Below are positions 14,301-21,700 of a DNA stretch of 32,387 bases, piece after piece. Every line of letters begins with the position of its first letter. Position 1 is the stretch's first letter. Location: positions 1-32,387 of the forward strand of contig NZ_BCQR01000144.1 of NCBI RefSeq assembly GCF_001552175.1, given 5' to 3'. The position numbers were made by a program, and so were the translations under genes. Origin of the DNA: Actinomadura kijaniata NBRC 14229. GTDB lineage: Bacteria; Actinomycetota; Actinomycetes; Streptosporangiales; Streptosporangiaceae. Below the pieces are notes generated by a model that was not told the DNA's origin, searched no databases, and saw nothing but the letters and a program-made list of their open reading frames with translations.

Positions 14301-15743
14301 GTGACCAGCGACGGCAGGACCAGGCTGCGCAACTTTATCGGCGGCGAGTACACCGACACCAAGGACGGGCGCACCCTGGAGGTGGTGGACCCCAGCACCG
14401 GCGAGGTCTACGCCGAGGCGCCGCTCTCGGCCGAGGCCGACGTCGACGCGGCGTTCCGGGCGGCGGCCGAGGCGTTCCCCGCCTGGCGGGACCTGACGCC
14501 CAAGGACCGCAGCCTGGCGATGCTGAAGTTCGCCGACGCGGTCGAGGCCCGCGCCGCCGACCTCGTCGCGGCGGAGGTCCGCGACACCGGCAAGCCGGTG
14601 CAGCTGACCATGGAGGAGGAGATCCCTCCCATGGTCGACAACCTGCGCTTCTTCGCCGGGGCGAGCCGCATCCTGGAGGGCAAGGCCACCGGCGAGTACA
14701 TGGCCGACCACACCTCCTCGGTCCGGCGGGAGCCGATCGGCGTCTGCGCGCAGGTCACGCCGTGGAACTATCCGATGATGATGGCGGTGTGGAAGTTCGG
14801 CCCGGCGCTGGCGGCGGGCAACACCGTCGTGCTCAAGCCGTCGGAGACGACCCCGGCCAGCACCCTGCTGCTGGCGGAGATCGCCGCCGAGTTCTTCCCG
14901 CCCGGCGTGTTCAACGTCGTGTGCGGCGACCGCGACACCGGCCGCGCCCTGGTCACCCACCCGACCCCGCAGATGGTGTCGATCACCGGTTCGGTACGGG
15001 CGGGCATGGAGGTCGCGCGGGCCGCCGCCGACGACCTCAAGCGCGTCCACCTGGAGCTGGGCGGCAAGGCCCCGGTCGTGGTGTTCGACGACGCCGACAT
15101 CGAGAGCGCCGCCGCCGGCATCGCCGGGGCGGGCTACTTCAACGCCGGCCAGGACTGCACCGCCGCCACCCGCGTGCTGGTCGCCGACCGCCTCGCCGAC
15201 GACTTCACCGCCGCCCTCGCCGAGGCCGCGCGCGGCACCAAGGTCGGCCCGCCCACCGAGGAGGACGCCGACTACGGGCCGGTCAACAGCGCCGGACAGC
15301 TCGAACGCGTCCAGGGCTTCCTGGACCGCGTCCCGGACCACGCCGAGGTCGTGGCCGGCGGGCAGCGCGTCGGCGACCGCGGCTACTTCTTCGCCCCGAC
15401 CGTGGTCTCCGGCATGCGCCAGGACGACGAGATGGTGCAGAACGAGATCTTCGGCCCGGTCATCACCGTGCAGCGCTTCAGCGACGAGCAGCAGGCGATC
15501 GCCTGGGCCAACGACGTCAAGTACGGGCTGTCGGCCAGCGTGTGGACCCGCGACCACGGCCGCGCCATGCGGATGACCAAGGCCCTGGACTTCGGCGCCG
15601 TGTGGGTCAACACCCACATCCCGTTCGTGTCGGAGATGCCGCACGGCGGCTTTAAGCACTCCGGCTACGGCAAGGACATGTCGATGTACGGCGTGGAGGA
15701 CTACACCCGTATCAAGCACGTCATGCACTACATCGGGGCCTGA
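14301..15743 (+). CDS. Aminoaldehyde dehydrogenase (gamma-aminobutyraldehyde dehydrogenase type)
   Basis: This 480-residue NAD(P)+-dependent aldehyde dehydrogenase carries the complete catalytic set: N156 (TPWN), K179 (VVLKPSE), E252 (LELGGK) and nucleophile C286 (NAGQDCTAATR). The NAGQDC form and the polyamine-locus context favour 4-aminobutyraldehyde or a related omega-aminoaldehyde as substrate, yielding GABA; betaine-aldehyde-type activity cannot be excluded. GTG 14301 follows AGAAGGGA and matches the family N-terminus; an in-frame ATG at 14229 lacks support. It is divergent from lrp and 152 bp ahead of the transporter genes. Confidence 0.92.
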   Translation: MTSDGRTRLRNFIGGEYTDTKDGRTLEVVDPSTGEVYAEAPLSAEADVDAAFRAAAEAFPAWRDLTPKDRSLAMLKFADAVEARAADLVAAEVRDTGKPVQLTMEEEIPPMVDNLRFFAGASRILEGKATGEYMADHTSSVRREPIGVCAQVTPWNYPMMMAVWKFGPALAAGNTVVLKPSETTPASTLLLAEIAAEFFPPGVFNVVCGDRDTGRALVTHPTPQMVSITGSVRAGMEVARAAADDLKRVHLELGGKAPVVVFDDADIESAAAGIAGAGYFNAGQDCTAATRVLVADRLADDFTAALAEAARGTKVGPPTEEDADYGPVNSAGQLERVQGFLDRVPDHAEVVAGGQRVGDRGYFFAPTVVSGMRQDDEMVQNEIFGPVITVQRFSDEQQAIAWANDVKYGLSASVWTRDHGRAMRMTKALDFGAVWVNTHIPFVSEMPHGGFKHSGYGKDMSMYGVEDYTRIKHVMHYIGA

Positions 15744-15821
15744 CCCCGCCCCCCAGGTCCAGCGGGCCGGGCGGCCCCCTCCGCCACGCCGTCCGGTCCG
15801 CTGACCGCCTTTTCCCACATA

Positions 15822-15839
15822 ACCTGCTTATTCGCAGGT
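15822..15839. promoter_or_regulatory. Small inverted repeat upstream of potA
   Basis: ACCTGC and GCAGGT flank the AT-rich TTATTC, 57 bp before the potA start, overlapping a possible -10 (TAACCT, 15820-15825). It may be an operator or a weak hairpin. The rest of the 152-bp spacer shows nothing else clear. Confidence 0.3.
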
Positions 15840-15895
15840 CACCGTCGTGCCTCCCGCAGCTGACCGACCCCGCGACCCTGTGTAAGGAACCCAGC

Positions 15896-17092
15896 ATGAC
15901 CGACACCAGCCCCGCCCCGGTGCGTGACGACCCGGGCCGTGCCGACACGGCGGTACCCGCGATCGAACTCGCCGGAGTCCGCAAGTCCTACGTCTCGCAC
16001 GGCGAGACCGTCGCCGCCGTGCGCGGCGTGGACCTGCGCATCGGCCAGGGGGAGTTCTTCTCCCTGCTCGGTCCGTCCGGTTGCGGCAAGACCACCACCA
16101 TGCGGATGATCGCCGGGTTCGAGGAGCCCACGGCGGGCGAGGTGTACCTGCACGGGCAGAGCGTCACCGGCGTTCCCGCCAACAAGCGCGACGTGAACAT
16201 GGTGTTCCAGTCCTACGCCCTGTTCCCGCACATGAGCGTGTTCGAGAACGTCGCGTTCGGGCTGCGCCGCAGGGGCGTCGCCAAGAACGAGATCCGGCAG
16301 CGCGTCGGCGACATCCTGGAGATCGTCGACCTCACGGGCCGGGAGAAGCGCCGCCCCAGCGAGATGTCGGGCGGCCAGCAGCAGCGCGTCGCGCTGGCCC
16401 GGGCCCTGGTCAACCGGCCCCGCGCCCTGCTGCTGGACGAGCCCCTCGGCGCGCTGGACCTCAAGCTGCGCCAGGCGATGCAGGTCGAGCTCAAGCGCAT
16501 CCAGCGCGAGGTCGGCATCACGTTCGTCTACGTCACCCACGACCAGGGCGAGGCGCTGACGATGTCGGACCGCATCGCCGTCATGAACGACGGCCTGGTC
16601 GAGCAGCTCGGCTCGCCGCGCGAGATCTACGAGCGGCCCGCCACCAAGTTCGTCGCGGGGTTCATCGGCACCTCCAACCTGCTGTCGGGCACCGTCACCG
16701 AGCTGTCGGGCAGGGATGCGGTGCTGTCCTACGGCGACGACGGGCGCATCGTGGTCCCGCTGCGCGAGGACCAGACGGCCGGGGCCGGGGACGCCCTGGA
16801 GGTCACCGTCCGCCCCGAGAAGATCGAGATCGTGGGCGAGCGGCCCGCCGGCGGCGGCTCGGCCGTCCCCGCCACCGTCGCCGAGGTCGTCTACCTGGGC
16901 ACCTCCACCAACTACCTGGTCACCACCGCCGACGGCACGGAGGTGACGGTGTTCATGCAGAACGCCAACAACTCCGACGACGTCGCCGAGCGCGGCGACC
17001 GCGTCTGGCTGGCCTGGGAACCGCGCCACTCCTACGCCATCGGCGGCGGCGCCAACGGCGTCAGAGGCGACGCGCCGAAGGCGGCGGTATGA
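15896..17092 (+). CDS. potA: Spermidine/putrescine-type ABC transporter ATPase (PotA-like)
   Basis: The 398-residue ATPase subunit has Walker A GPSGCGKTTT, Q-loop FQSYALFPHMSV, signature MSGGQQQRV (Met for the usual Leu), Walker B ALLLDEPLGALDLKLR and the switch VTHDQGEAL. A C-terminal TOBE/OB regulatory domain (about 280-390) follows, as in PotA and other MalK-type ATPases. An N-terminal extension of about 20 residues precedes the domain. AAGGAA lies seven bases before ATG 15896. The stop overlaps the next gene by ATGA. Neighbouring permeases and binding protein define it as a polyamine-type importer. Confidence 0.93.
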   Translation: MTDTSPAPVRDDPGRADTAVPAIELAGVRKSYVSHGETVAAVRGVDLRIGQGEFFSLLGPSGCGKTTTMRMIAGFEEPTAGEVYLHGQSVTGVPANKRDVNMVFQSYALFPHMSVFENVAFGLRRRGVAKNEIRQRVGDILEIVDLTGREKRRPSEMSGGQQQRVALARALVNRPRALLLDEPLGALDLKLRQAMQVELKRIQREVGITFVYVTHDQGEALTMSDRIAVMNDGLVEQLGSPREIYERPATKFVAGFIGTSNLLSGTVTELSGRDAVLSYGDDGRIVVPLREDQTAGAGDALEVTVRPEKIEIVGERPAGGGSAVPATVAEVVYLGTSTNYLVTTADGTEVTVFMQNANNSDDVAERGDRVWLAWEPRHSYAIGGGANGVRGDAPKAAV

Positions 17093-18327
17093 GTGAGCTG
17101 AACCGGCGTGACCTTCGGGACGACCCCGCGTTCGCCCGCGGCATGACCTCCCGGCGGAGCGCCCTGAAGCTGTTCGGCGCGTCGGCCGCCGCGCTCGCCC
17201 TGTCGGCCTGCTCGATCCCCGGGCAGGGCGGCCGCGGCAAGATCACCCAGGCGCAGATCGACGCGTTCTGGAAGGGCCGGACCGGCAAGGGCGCCCTCAA
17301 GTGGGCCAACTGGCCCGGCTACATGGAGGACGACCGCGCCACCATCAAGGCGTTCACCAAGCAGACCGGCATCCAGATCGAGTACAAGGAGGTCATCCAG
17401 GAGGCCGCCGACTGGTTCGGCAAGGTGCAGGCCCCGCTGGCCGCCGGGCAGTCGATCGACTTCGACCTGATGGTGGTCACCAACGGCATCCAGAGCACCA
17501 AGATGATCGAGCTGGGTTACCTGGCCCCCCTCGACCACCGACGGCTGCCGAACTTCGCCAAGTACGCGTCGCCGAAGTTCAAGAACCCCTCCTACGACCC
17601 CGGCAACGCGTTCACCGTCCCGTACGTGTCGGGCGTCACCGGCATCGCCTACAACACCAAGTACGTCAAGGACGAGATCAACAGTATCGCCCAGCTGTTC
17701 GACCCCCGGTACCGGGGCAAGGTCGGGATGATGGGCGACTCCCAGGAGCTCGGCAACTTCGGGATGTTCGCCATCGGCGTCGACCCGGAGAAGTCCACGC
17801 CCAGGGACTGGGAGAACGCCGCCCGCAAGCTCCGCGAGCAGCGCGACCAGAAGATCGTCCGCAAGTACTACGAGCAGAACTACATCGACGCCGTCGCCAA
17901 GGGCGACGTGTGGCTCACCATGGCCTGGTCCGGCGACGTGTACTCGCTGGCCAACGACGACGTGAAGTTCGTCGTCCCGCGCGAGGGCGGCACCATCTGG
18001 TCGGACCTGATGATGATCCCCAAGCCCGCCGCCAACCCGGCCGACGCGCTGACGCTGATGAACTGGCTGTACGAGCCGCGCAACAACGCCACCCTCACCG
18101 AGTTCATCAACTACATCACGCCCGTCCCCGAGACGCAGCGGTTCGTCCGGGAGGACGCGGCCAAGGCGACCGGGGAGGACCGGGCCGACCTGCAACGGCT
18201 CGCCGACAGCCCGCTGGTGTACCCCACCGAGGCCGACCTGTCGCGACTGCGGAACTACCGGGTGCTCACGCAGCAGGAGGAGCCGCAGTACCAGAAGATC
18301 TTCACCCCGATCGCGCAGGGGAGCTGA
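17089..18327 (+). CDS. potD: Polyamine-type substrate-binding lipoprotein (PotD-like)
   Basis: The 412-residue extracytoplasmic solute-binding protein belongs to the PotD/PotF class. The N-terminus has a twin-arginine motif (SRRSALKLF, R22-R23) and a lipobox LSAC with C41, so it is probably exported folded by Tat and lipidated. The mature part starts the binding fold at GALKWANWPGYM, equivalent to the LYVYNWxxY opening of PotD. It contains WSGDVYSLANDDVKFVVPREG, a block typical of polyamine binders with acidic and aromatic contacts. It starts at ATG 17089, overlapping potA by four bases, and ends three bases before potB. Confidence 0.92.
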   Translation: MSELNRRDLRDDPAFARGMTSRRSALKLFGASAAALALSACSIPGQGGRGKITQAQIDAFWKGRTGKGALKWANWPGYMEDDRATIKAFTKQTGIQIEYKEVIQEAADWFGKVQAPLAAGQSIDFDLMVVTNGIQSTKMIELGYLAPLDHRRLPNFAKYASPKFKNPSYDPGNAFTVPYVSGVTGIAYNTKYVKDEINSIAQLFDPRYRGKVGMMGDSQELGNFGMFAIGVDPEKSTPRDWENAARKLREQRDQKIVRKYYEQNYIDAVAKGDVWLTMAWSGDVYSLANDDVKFVVPREGGTIWSDLMMIPKPAANPADALTLMNWLYEPRNNATLTEFINYITPVPETQRFVREDAAKATGEDRADLQRLADSPLVYPTEADLSRLRNYRVLTQQEEPQYQKIFTPIAQGS

Positions 18328-18330
18328 CCG

Positions 18331-19194
18331 ATGACCGGACTCAAGGGGCGGCTCACGCCCTACCTGCTCATCCTGCCGGGCGGGCTGTGGCTGACGGCGT
18401 TCTTCGCCATCCCGCTGATCTTCATGGCGTCGGTGTCGCTGATGACCGGCAACCTGATCGACGGGTTCACCCAGACCTGGCACTGGCAGAACTACACCGA
18501 CGCCATCGGCACCTACGGCGACAAGATCGTCCGGTCGCTGTGGTACGGGCTGCTGGCCACCGCGGCGTGCATCGCGCTGGCCTACCCGGCGGCGTACTGG
18601 ATCGCGTTCAAGGGCGGACGGCACAAGTCCACCTGGCTGTTCCTGCTGCTGCTGCCGTTCTTCGTGTCGTTCGTGCTGCGCACCATCTCCTGGAAGCTGG
18701 TGCTCACCGACAACGGCCCGGTGCTCGGCCCGCTGAAGTCGTGGGGGCTGCTGCCCGACGGCTTCCACGTCCTCGACAGCGGCTTCGCCGTGGTGTCGGG
18801 GCTGACCTACAACTTCCTGCCGTTCATGATCCTGCCGATCTACGTGGCGCTGGAACGGATCGACTACCGCGTCATCGAGGCCGCCTACGACCTGTACGCC
18901 GGGCGCTTCGAGGCGTTCCGGCGGGTGGTGCTGCCGCTGTCGCTGCCCGGCGTGTTCGCCGGTGTGATCATGACGTTCGTGCCGGTCACCTCCGACTACG
19001 TCAACGCCTCGGTGCTCGGCGGCCCCGGCAACACCATGATCGGCAACGTGATCCAGTCCGAGTACTTCACCCAGAGCAACTACCACACGGCCTCGGCCCT
19101 GTCGTTCGCCCTGATGGCGCTGCTGCTCGCCGGGATCTTCGCCTACGCCCGGGCACTCGGCACCAAGGACGTCCTGGAGGCGGCAGCACGATGA
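18331..19194 (+). CDS. potB: Polyamine-type ABC transporter permease (PotB-like)
   Basis: The 287-residue permease has about six membrane spans. The EAA coupling loop is ERIDYRVIEAAYDLYAGRFEAFRRVVLPLSLPG (about 171-203), which docks on PotA. The architecture and position between the binding protein and PotC are standard for PotABCD systems. ATG 18331 has GGGGAG upstream, inside the potD 3' end. The stop overlaps the next start by ATGA. Confidence 0.93.
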   Translation: MTGLKGRLTPYLLILPGGLWLTAFFAIPLIFMASVSLMTGNLIDGFTQTWHWQNYTDAIGTYGDKIVRSLWYGLLATAACIALAYPAAYWIAFKGGRHKSTWLFLLLLPFFVSFVLRTISWKLVLTDNGPVLGPLKSWGLLPDGFHVLDSGFAVVSGLTYNFLPFMILPIYVALERIDYRVIEAAYDLYAGRFEAFRRVVLPLSLPGVFAGVIMTFVPVTSDYVNASVLGGPGNTMIGNVIQSEYFTQSNYHTASALSFALMALLLAGIFAYARALGTKDVLEAAAR

Positions 19195-20033
19195 CCACCA
19201 CCGTCACCTCCCCCGCCCCGGCCGCCCCGCCCCGGCCCCGCCGCCGCAACCCGCTGCGCGGCCGCGGCCTGCAGGCCTACACGATCCTGCTGGTCGCCTG
19301 GCTGGTCTTGCCGGTCGCCGTGATGATCCTGTTCGGCTTCAACGACACCCACTCCAAGCAGAACTTCCAGTGGGAGGGCTTCACCCTCAAGTGGTACGCC
19401 CGCCTGTTCGAGAAGAAGGACCTCACCACCGCGCTGGTCAACTCGCTGACCATCGCGCTGCTCACCACCGTGTTCGCCACGGTGCTGGGCACGCTGGTGG
19501 GGCTGGCGCTGGGCCGCTACCGGTTCCGCGGCCAGGGCGTGGCGAACCTGGTGATGTTCGCCGCGATCTCCTGCCCCGAGCTGGTCATGGGCGCGTCGCT
19601 GCTGTCGATGTTCGTGGCGCTGGAGACGCCGCGCGGCTACCTGACGATCCTCGCCGCGCACGTGATGTTCTCGGTGTCGTTCGTGGCCATCACCGTGCGG
19701 GCCCGCGCCGTCGGCCTCGACCCCCGGATCGAGGAGGCCGCCAAGGACCTGGGGGCCGGGCCCCTGACCACGTTCCGGCTGGTCACCCTACCGATGATCA
19801 TGCCGGGTGTGGTGTCGGGCGCGATGCTGGCGTTCGCCCTGTCGGTGGACGACTTCATCATCACCAACTTCACCAGCGGCGCGACGCAGACGTTCCCGCT
19901 GTGGGTCTGGTCCTCCACCCGCACCGGCACCCCGCCCCAGGTCAACGTCATGGGCACGCTCATCTTCGCGGTGGGCGTCCTGCTGGCGGTGGTCAACATC
20001 GCGGCGTCCCGCCGCCGGGCCCGCAACACCTGA
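19191..20033 (+). CDS. potC: Polyamine-type ABC transporter permease (PotC-like)
   Basis: This 280-residue second permease has a Pro/Arg-rich cytoplasmic N-terminus (about 1-27) and about six spans. The EAA loop is DPRIEEAAKDLGAGPLTTFRLVTLPMIMPG. SVDDFIITNFTSG in the last third is highly typical of PotC. ATG 19191 overlaps the potB stop by four bases. It is followed by a 118-bp spacer with a perfect 14-bp hairpin before the oxidase gene. Confidence 0.94.
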   Translation: MTTTVTSPAPAAPPRPRRRNPLRGRGLQAYTILLVAWLVLPVAVMILFGFNDTHSKQNFQWEGFTLKWYARLFEKKDLTTALVNSLTIALLTTVFATVLGTLVGLALGRYRFRGQGVANLVMFAAISCPELVMGASLLSMFVALETPRGYLTILAAHVMFSVSFVAITVRARAVGLDPRIEEAAKDLGAGPLTTFRLVTLPMIMPGVVSGAMLAFALSVDDFIITNFTSGATQTFPLWVWSSTRTGTPPQVNVMGTLIFAVGVLLAVVNIAASRRRARNT

Positions 20034-20100
20034 CGCCCGCGACACCCCCTCAAGGCCTCCCGACCCACAACTTCATAAGGAACCAACGGAAAAGAATCCT

Positions 20101-20133
20101 GGTCCGCGCCGGACGAACGGTCCGGCGCGGACC
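20101..20133 (+). promoter_or_regulatory. 14-bp perfect hairpin just upstream of the oxidase ribosome-binding site
   Basis: GGTCCGCGCCGGAC (20101-20114) pairs with 20120-20133 around the loop GAACG. AAGGGAG of the next gene starts four bases later at 20137. No T-run follows on the plus strand, so it looks like an RNA-processing, stabilising or translation-control stem. On the minus strand it would be followed by a T-rich tract, but no minus-strand gene ends here. Confidence 0.55.
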
Positions 20134-20151
20134 GCCAAGGGAGCTGAAAGT

Positions 20152-21564
20152 GTGAACGCTCTAAAGGCGCTCACCCACGCTGAACCGTCCTCTTACTGGC
20201 TCACCGACCCGTCCCGGCCCGATCCGGGAGCCGCCTTGGCCGGGCGGGTCACCTGCGACCTGGCCGTCGTCGGCGGCGGTTACACGGGACTGTGGACCGC
20301 GCTGCGGGCCAAGGAACGCGACCCCTCGCTCGACGTGGTCGTCCTGGAGGCCGACCGGGTCGGCGGGGCGGCCTCGGGCCGCAACGGCGGCTTCTGCGCC
20401 GCCAGCCTCACCCACGGCATCGGCAACGGCCTGGAACGCTGGCCCGACGAGATGCCCGTCCTGGAACGCCTCGGCCGCGAGAACCTGGTCGCCATCGGCG
20501 AGACCCTCGAACGCTACGGCATCGACGCCGAGTGGGAGCTCACCGGCGAGATGGACATCGCCACCGAGGAATGGCAGATGAAGGACCTCCAGGAGGTCGC
20601 CGACCGGGCGGCCGAACTGGGGTGGAGCCCGTCGCTGCTCGGGACCGACGAGGTCCGCGCCGAGGTGAACTCGCCCACCTACCTGGGGGCGCTGTGGGAC
20701 CACGAGGGCGTCGCCATGGTGAACCCCGCCAAGCTCGCCTGGGGCCTGGCGGACGCGTGCCGTTCGCTGGGCGTGCGCATCTACGAGAACACGCGCGTGA
20801 CGTCGCTGCGCCGCGAGACCAACGGCGATCTCCGCCTCGGCGGCGCCTACGGCTCCGTCACCGCCCGGAAGGTCGCGCTCGGCACCGGGGTCTTCCCGCC
20901 CCTGCTGAAGCGGCTCAGGCACTTCCTGGTGCCGGTCTACGACTACGCGATGGTGACCGAGCCGCTGACCGCCGGGCAGCGCGAGGCGATCGGCTGGCGG
21001 AACCGGCAGGGGCTCGGCGACAGCGCCAACCAGTTCCACTACTACCGGCTGACGTCCGACGACCGGATCCTGTGGGGCGGATACGACGCCATCTACCACT
21101 TCGGCAACGACCTGCGTTCGGACCTGGAACGCCGCCCGGAGACGTTCGCGACGCTGTCCAAGCACTTCTTCACGACGTTCCCGCAGCTGGAGGGCGTCCA
21201 GTTCACCCACACCTGGGGCGGCGTCATCGACACGTGCAGCCGCTTCTGCGCGTTCTTCGGCACCGCCTACGACGACCGCCTGGCCTACGCGGTCGGCTAC
21301 ACGGGCCTCGGCGTGGGCGCGACCCGGTTCGGCGCCGACGTCATGCTCGACCGGCTCGGCGTGGGCCTGGCCAAGGGCGAGGAGACCGAGCGCACCCGGC
21401 TGAGGATGGTCCGCACCAAGCCGGTCCCGTTCCCGCCGGAGCCCCTGCGGTACGCGGCGATCGAACTGACCCGCCGCGAGATCGCCCGCGCCGACCGCAA
21501 CGGCGGCCGCCGCGGACTGTGGCTGAAGACCCTCGACCGCTTCGGTCTCGGCTTCGACTCCTGA
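20152..21564 (+). CDS. FAD-dependent amine oxidoreductase (PuuB-like)
   Basis: The 470-residue flavoprotein is of the DAO/PuuB family. It has the dinucleotide motif VVGGGYTGLWTAL (GGGYTG at about 41-46), the FAD ribose-binding VVLEADRVGGAASGRNGG and a C-terminal FAD-binding YAVGYTGLGVGATRFGADV. PuuB oxidises gamma-glutamylputrescine to its aldehyde. With the upstream importer and aldehyde dehydrogenase, oxidation of a polyamine or glutamyl-polyamine is the best inference. No gamma-glutamylpolyamine synthetase is in the window. GTG 20152 follows AAGGGAG by eight bases. A strong terminator closes the transcript. Confidence 0.88.
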   Translation: MNALKALTHAEPSSYWLTDPSRPDPGAALAGRVTCDLAVVGGGYTGLWTALRAKERDPSLDVVVLEADRVGGAASGRNGGFCAASLTHGIGNGLERWPDEMPVLERLGRENLVAIGETLERYGIDAEWELTGEMDIATEEWQMKDLQEVADRAAELGWSPSLLGTDEVRAEVNSPTYLGALWDHEGVAMVNPAKLAWGLADACRSLGVRIYENTRVTSLRRETNGDLRLGGAYGSVTARKVALGTGVFPPLLKRLRHFLVPVYDYAMVTEPLTAGQREAIGWRNRQGLGDSANQFHYYRLTSDDRILWGGYDAIYHFGNDLRSDLERRPETFATLSKHFFTTFPQLEGVQFTHTWGGVIDTCSRFCAFFGTAYDDRLAYAVGYTGLGVGATRFGADVMLDRLGVGLAKGEETERTRLRMVRTKPVPFPPEPLRYAAIELTRREIARADRNGGRRGLWLKTLDRFGLGFDS

Positions 21565-21572
21565 CCGGAGGA

Positions 21573-21604
21573 TGAGGCGCGGTCCCCACCGGGACCGCGC
21601 CTCA
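21573..21604 (+). terminator. Rho-independent terminator of the polyamine locus
   Basis: TGAGGCGCGGTCCC (21573-21586) pairs perfectly with 21591-21604 around a CACC loop, nine bases after the oxidase stop, and is followed by TTTTCT at 21611-21616. Confidence 0.8.
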
Positions 21605-21618
21605 CCTGCGTTTTCTCC

Positions 21619-21646
21619 CCGTTGTCCACCGATCGGTGGACAACGG
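21619..21646. promoter_or_regulatory. 28-bp perfect palindrome, operator candidate for the MMPL operon
   Basis: The half-site CCGTTGTCCACCGA is followed directly by its exact reverse complement, with TCGA-type symmetry at the centre (ACCGATCGGT). It lies 54 bp before the MMPL ATG and just after the terminator. A TetR-type operator is the likeliest reading. The arms TTGTCCAC also resemble the actinomycete DnaA box TTGTCCACA in inverted arrangement. Confidence 0.65.
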
Positions 21647-21700
21647 ATTCCACCGGTCGAGGCTGCCGCGCGGGACGGTCCGCACGCGAGCGTGGGGGCC

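Noticed and set aside
16081..18327. 748-codon frame ending as the binding protein
   Set aside because: The part before 17089 reads potA out of frame. The Tat signal and lipobox define the true start.
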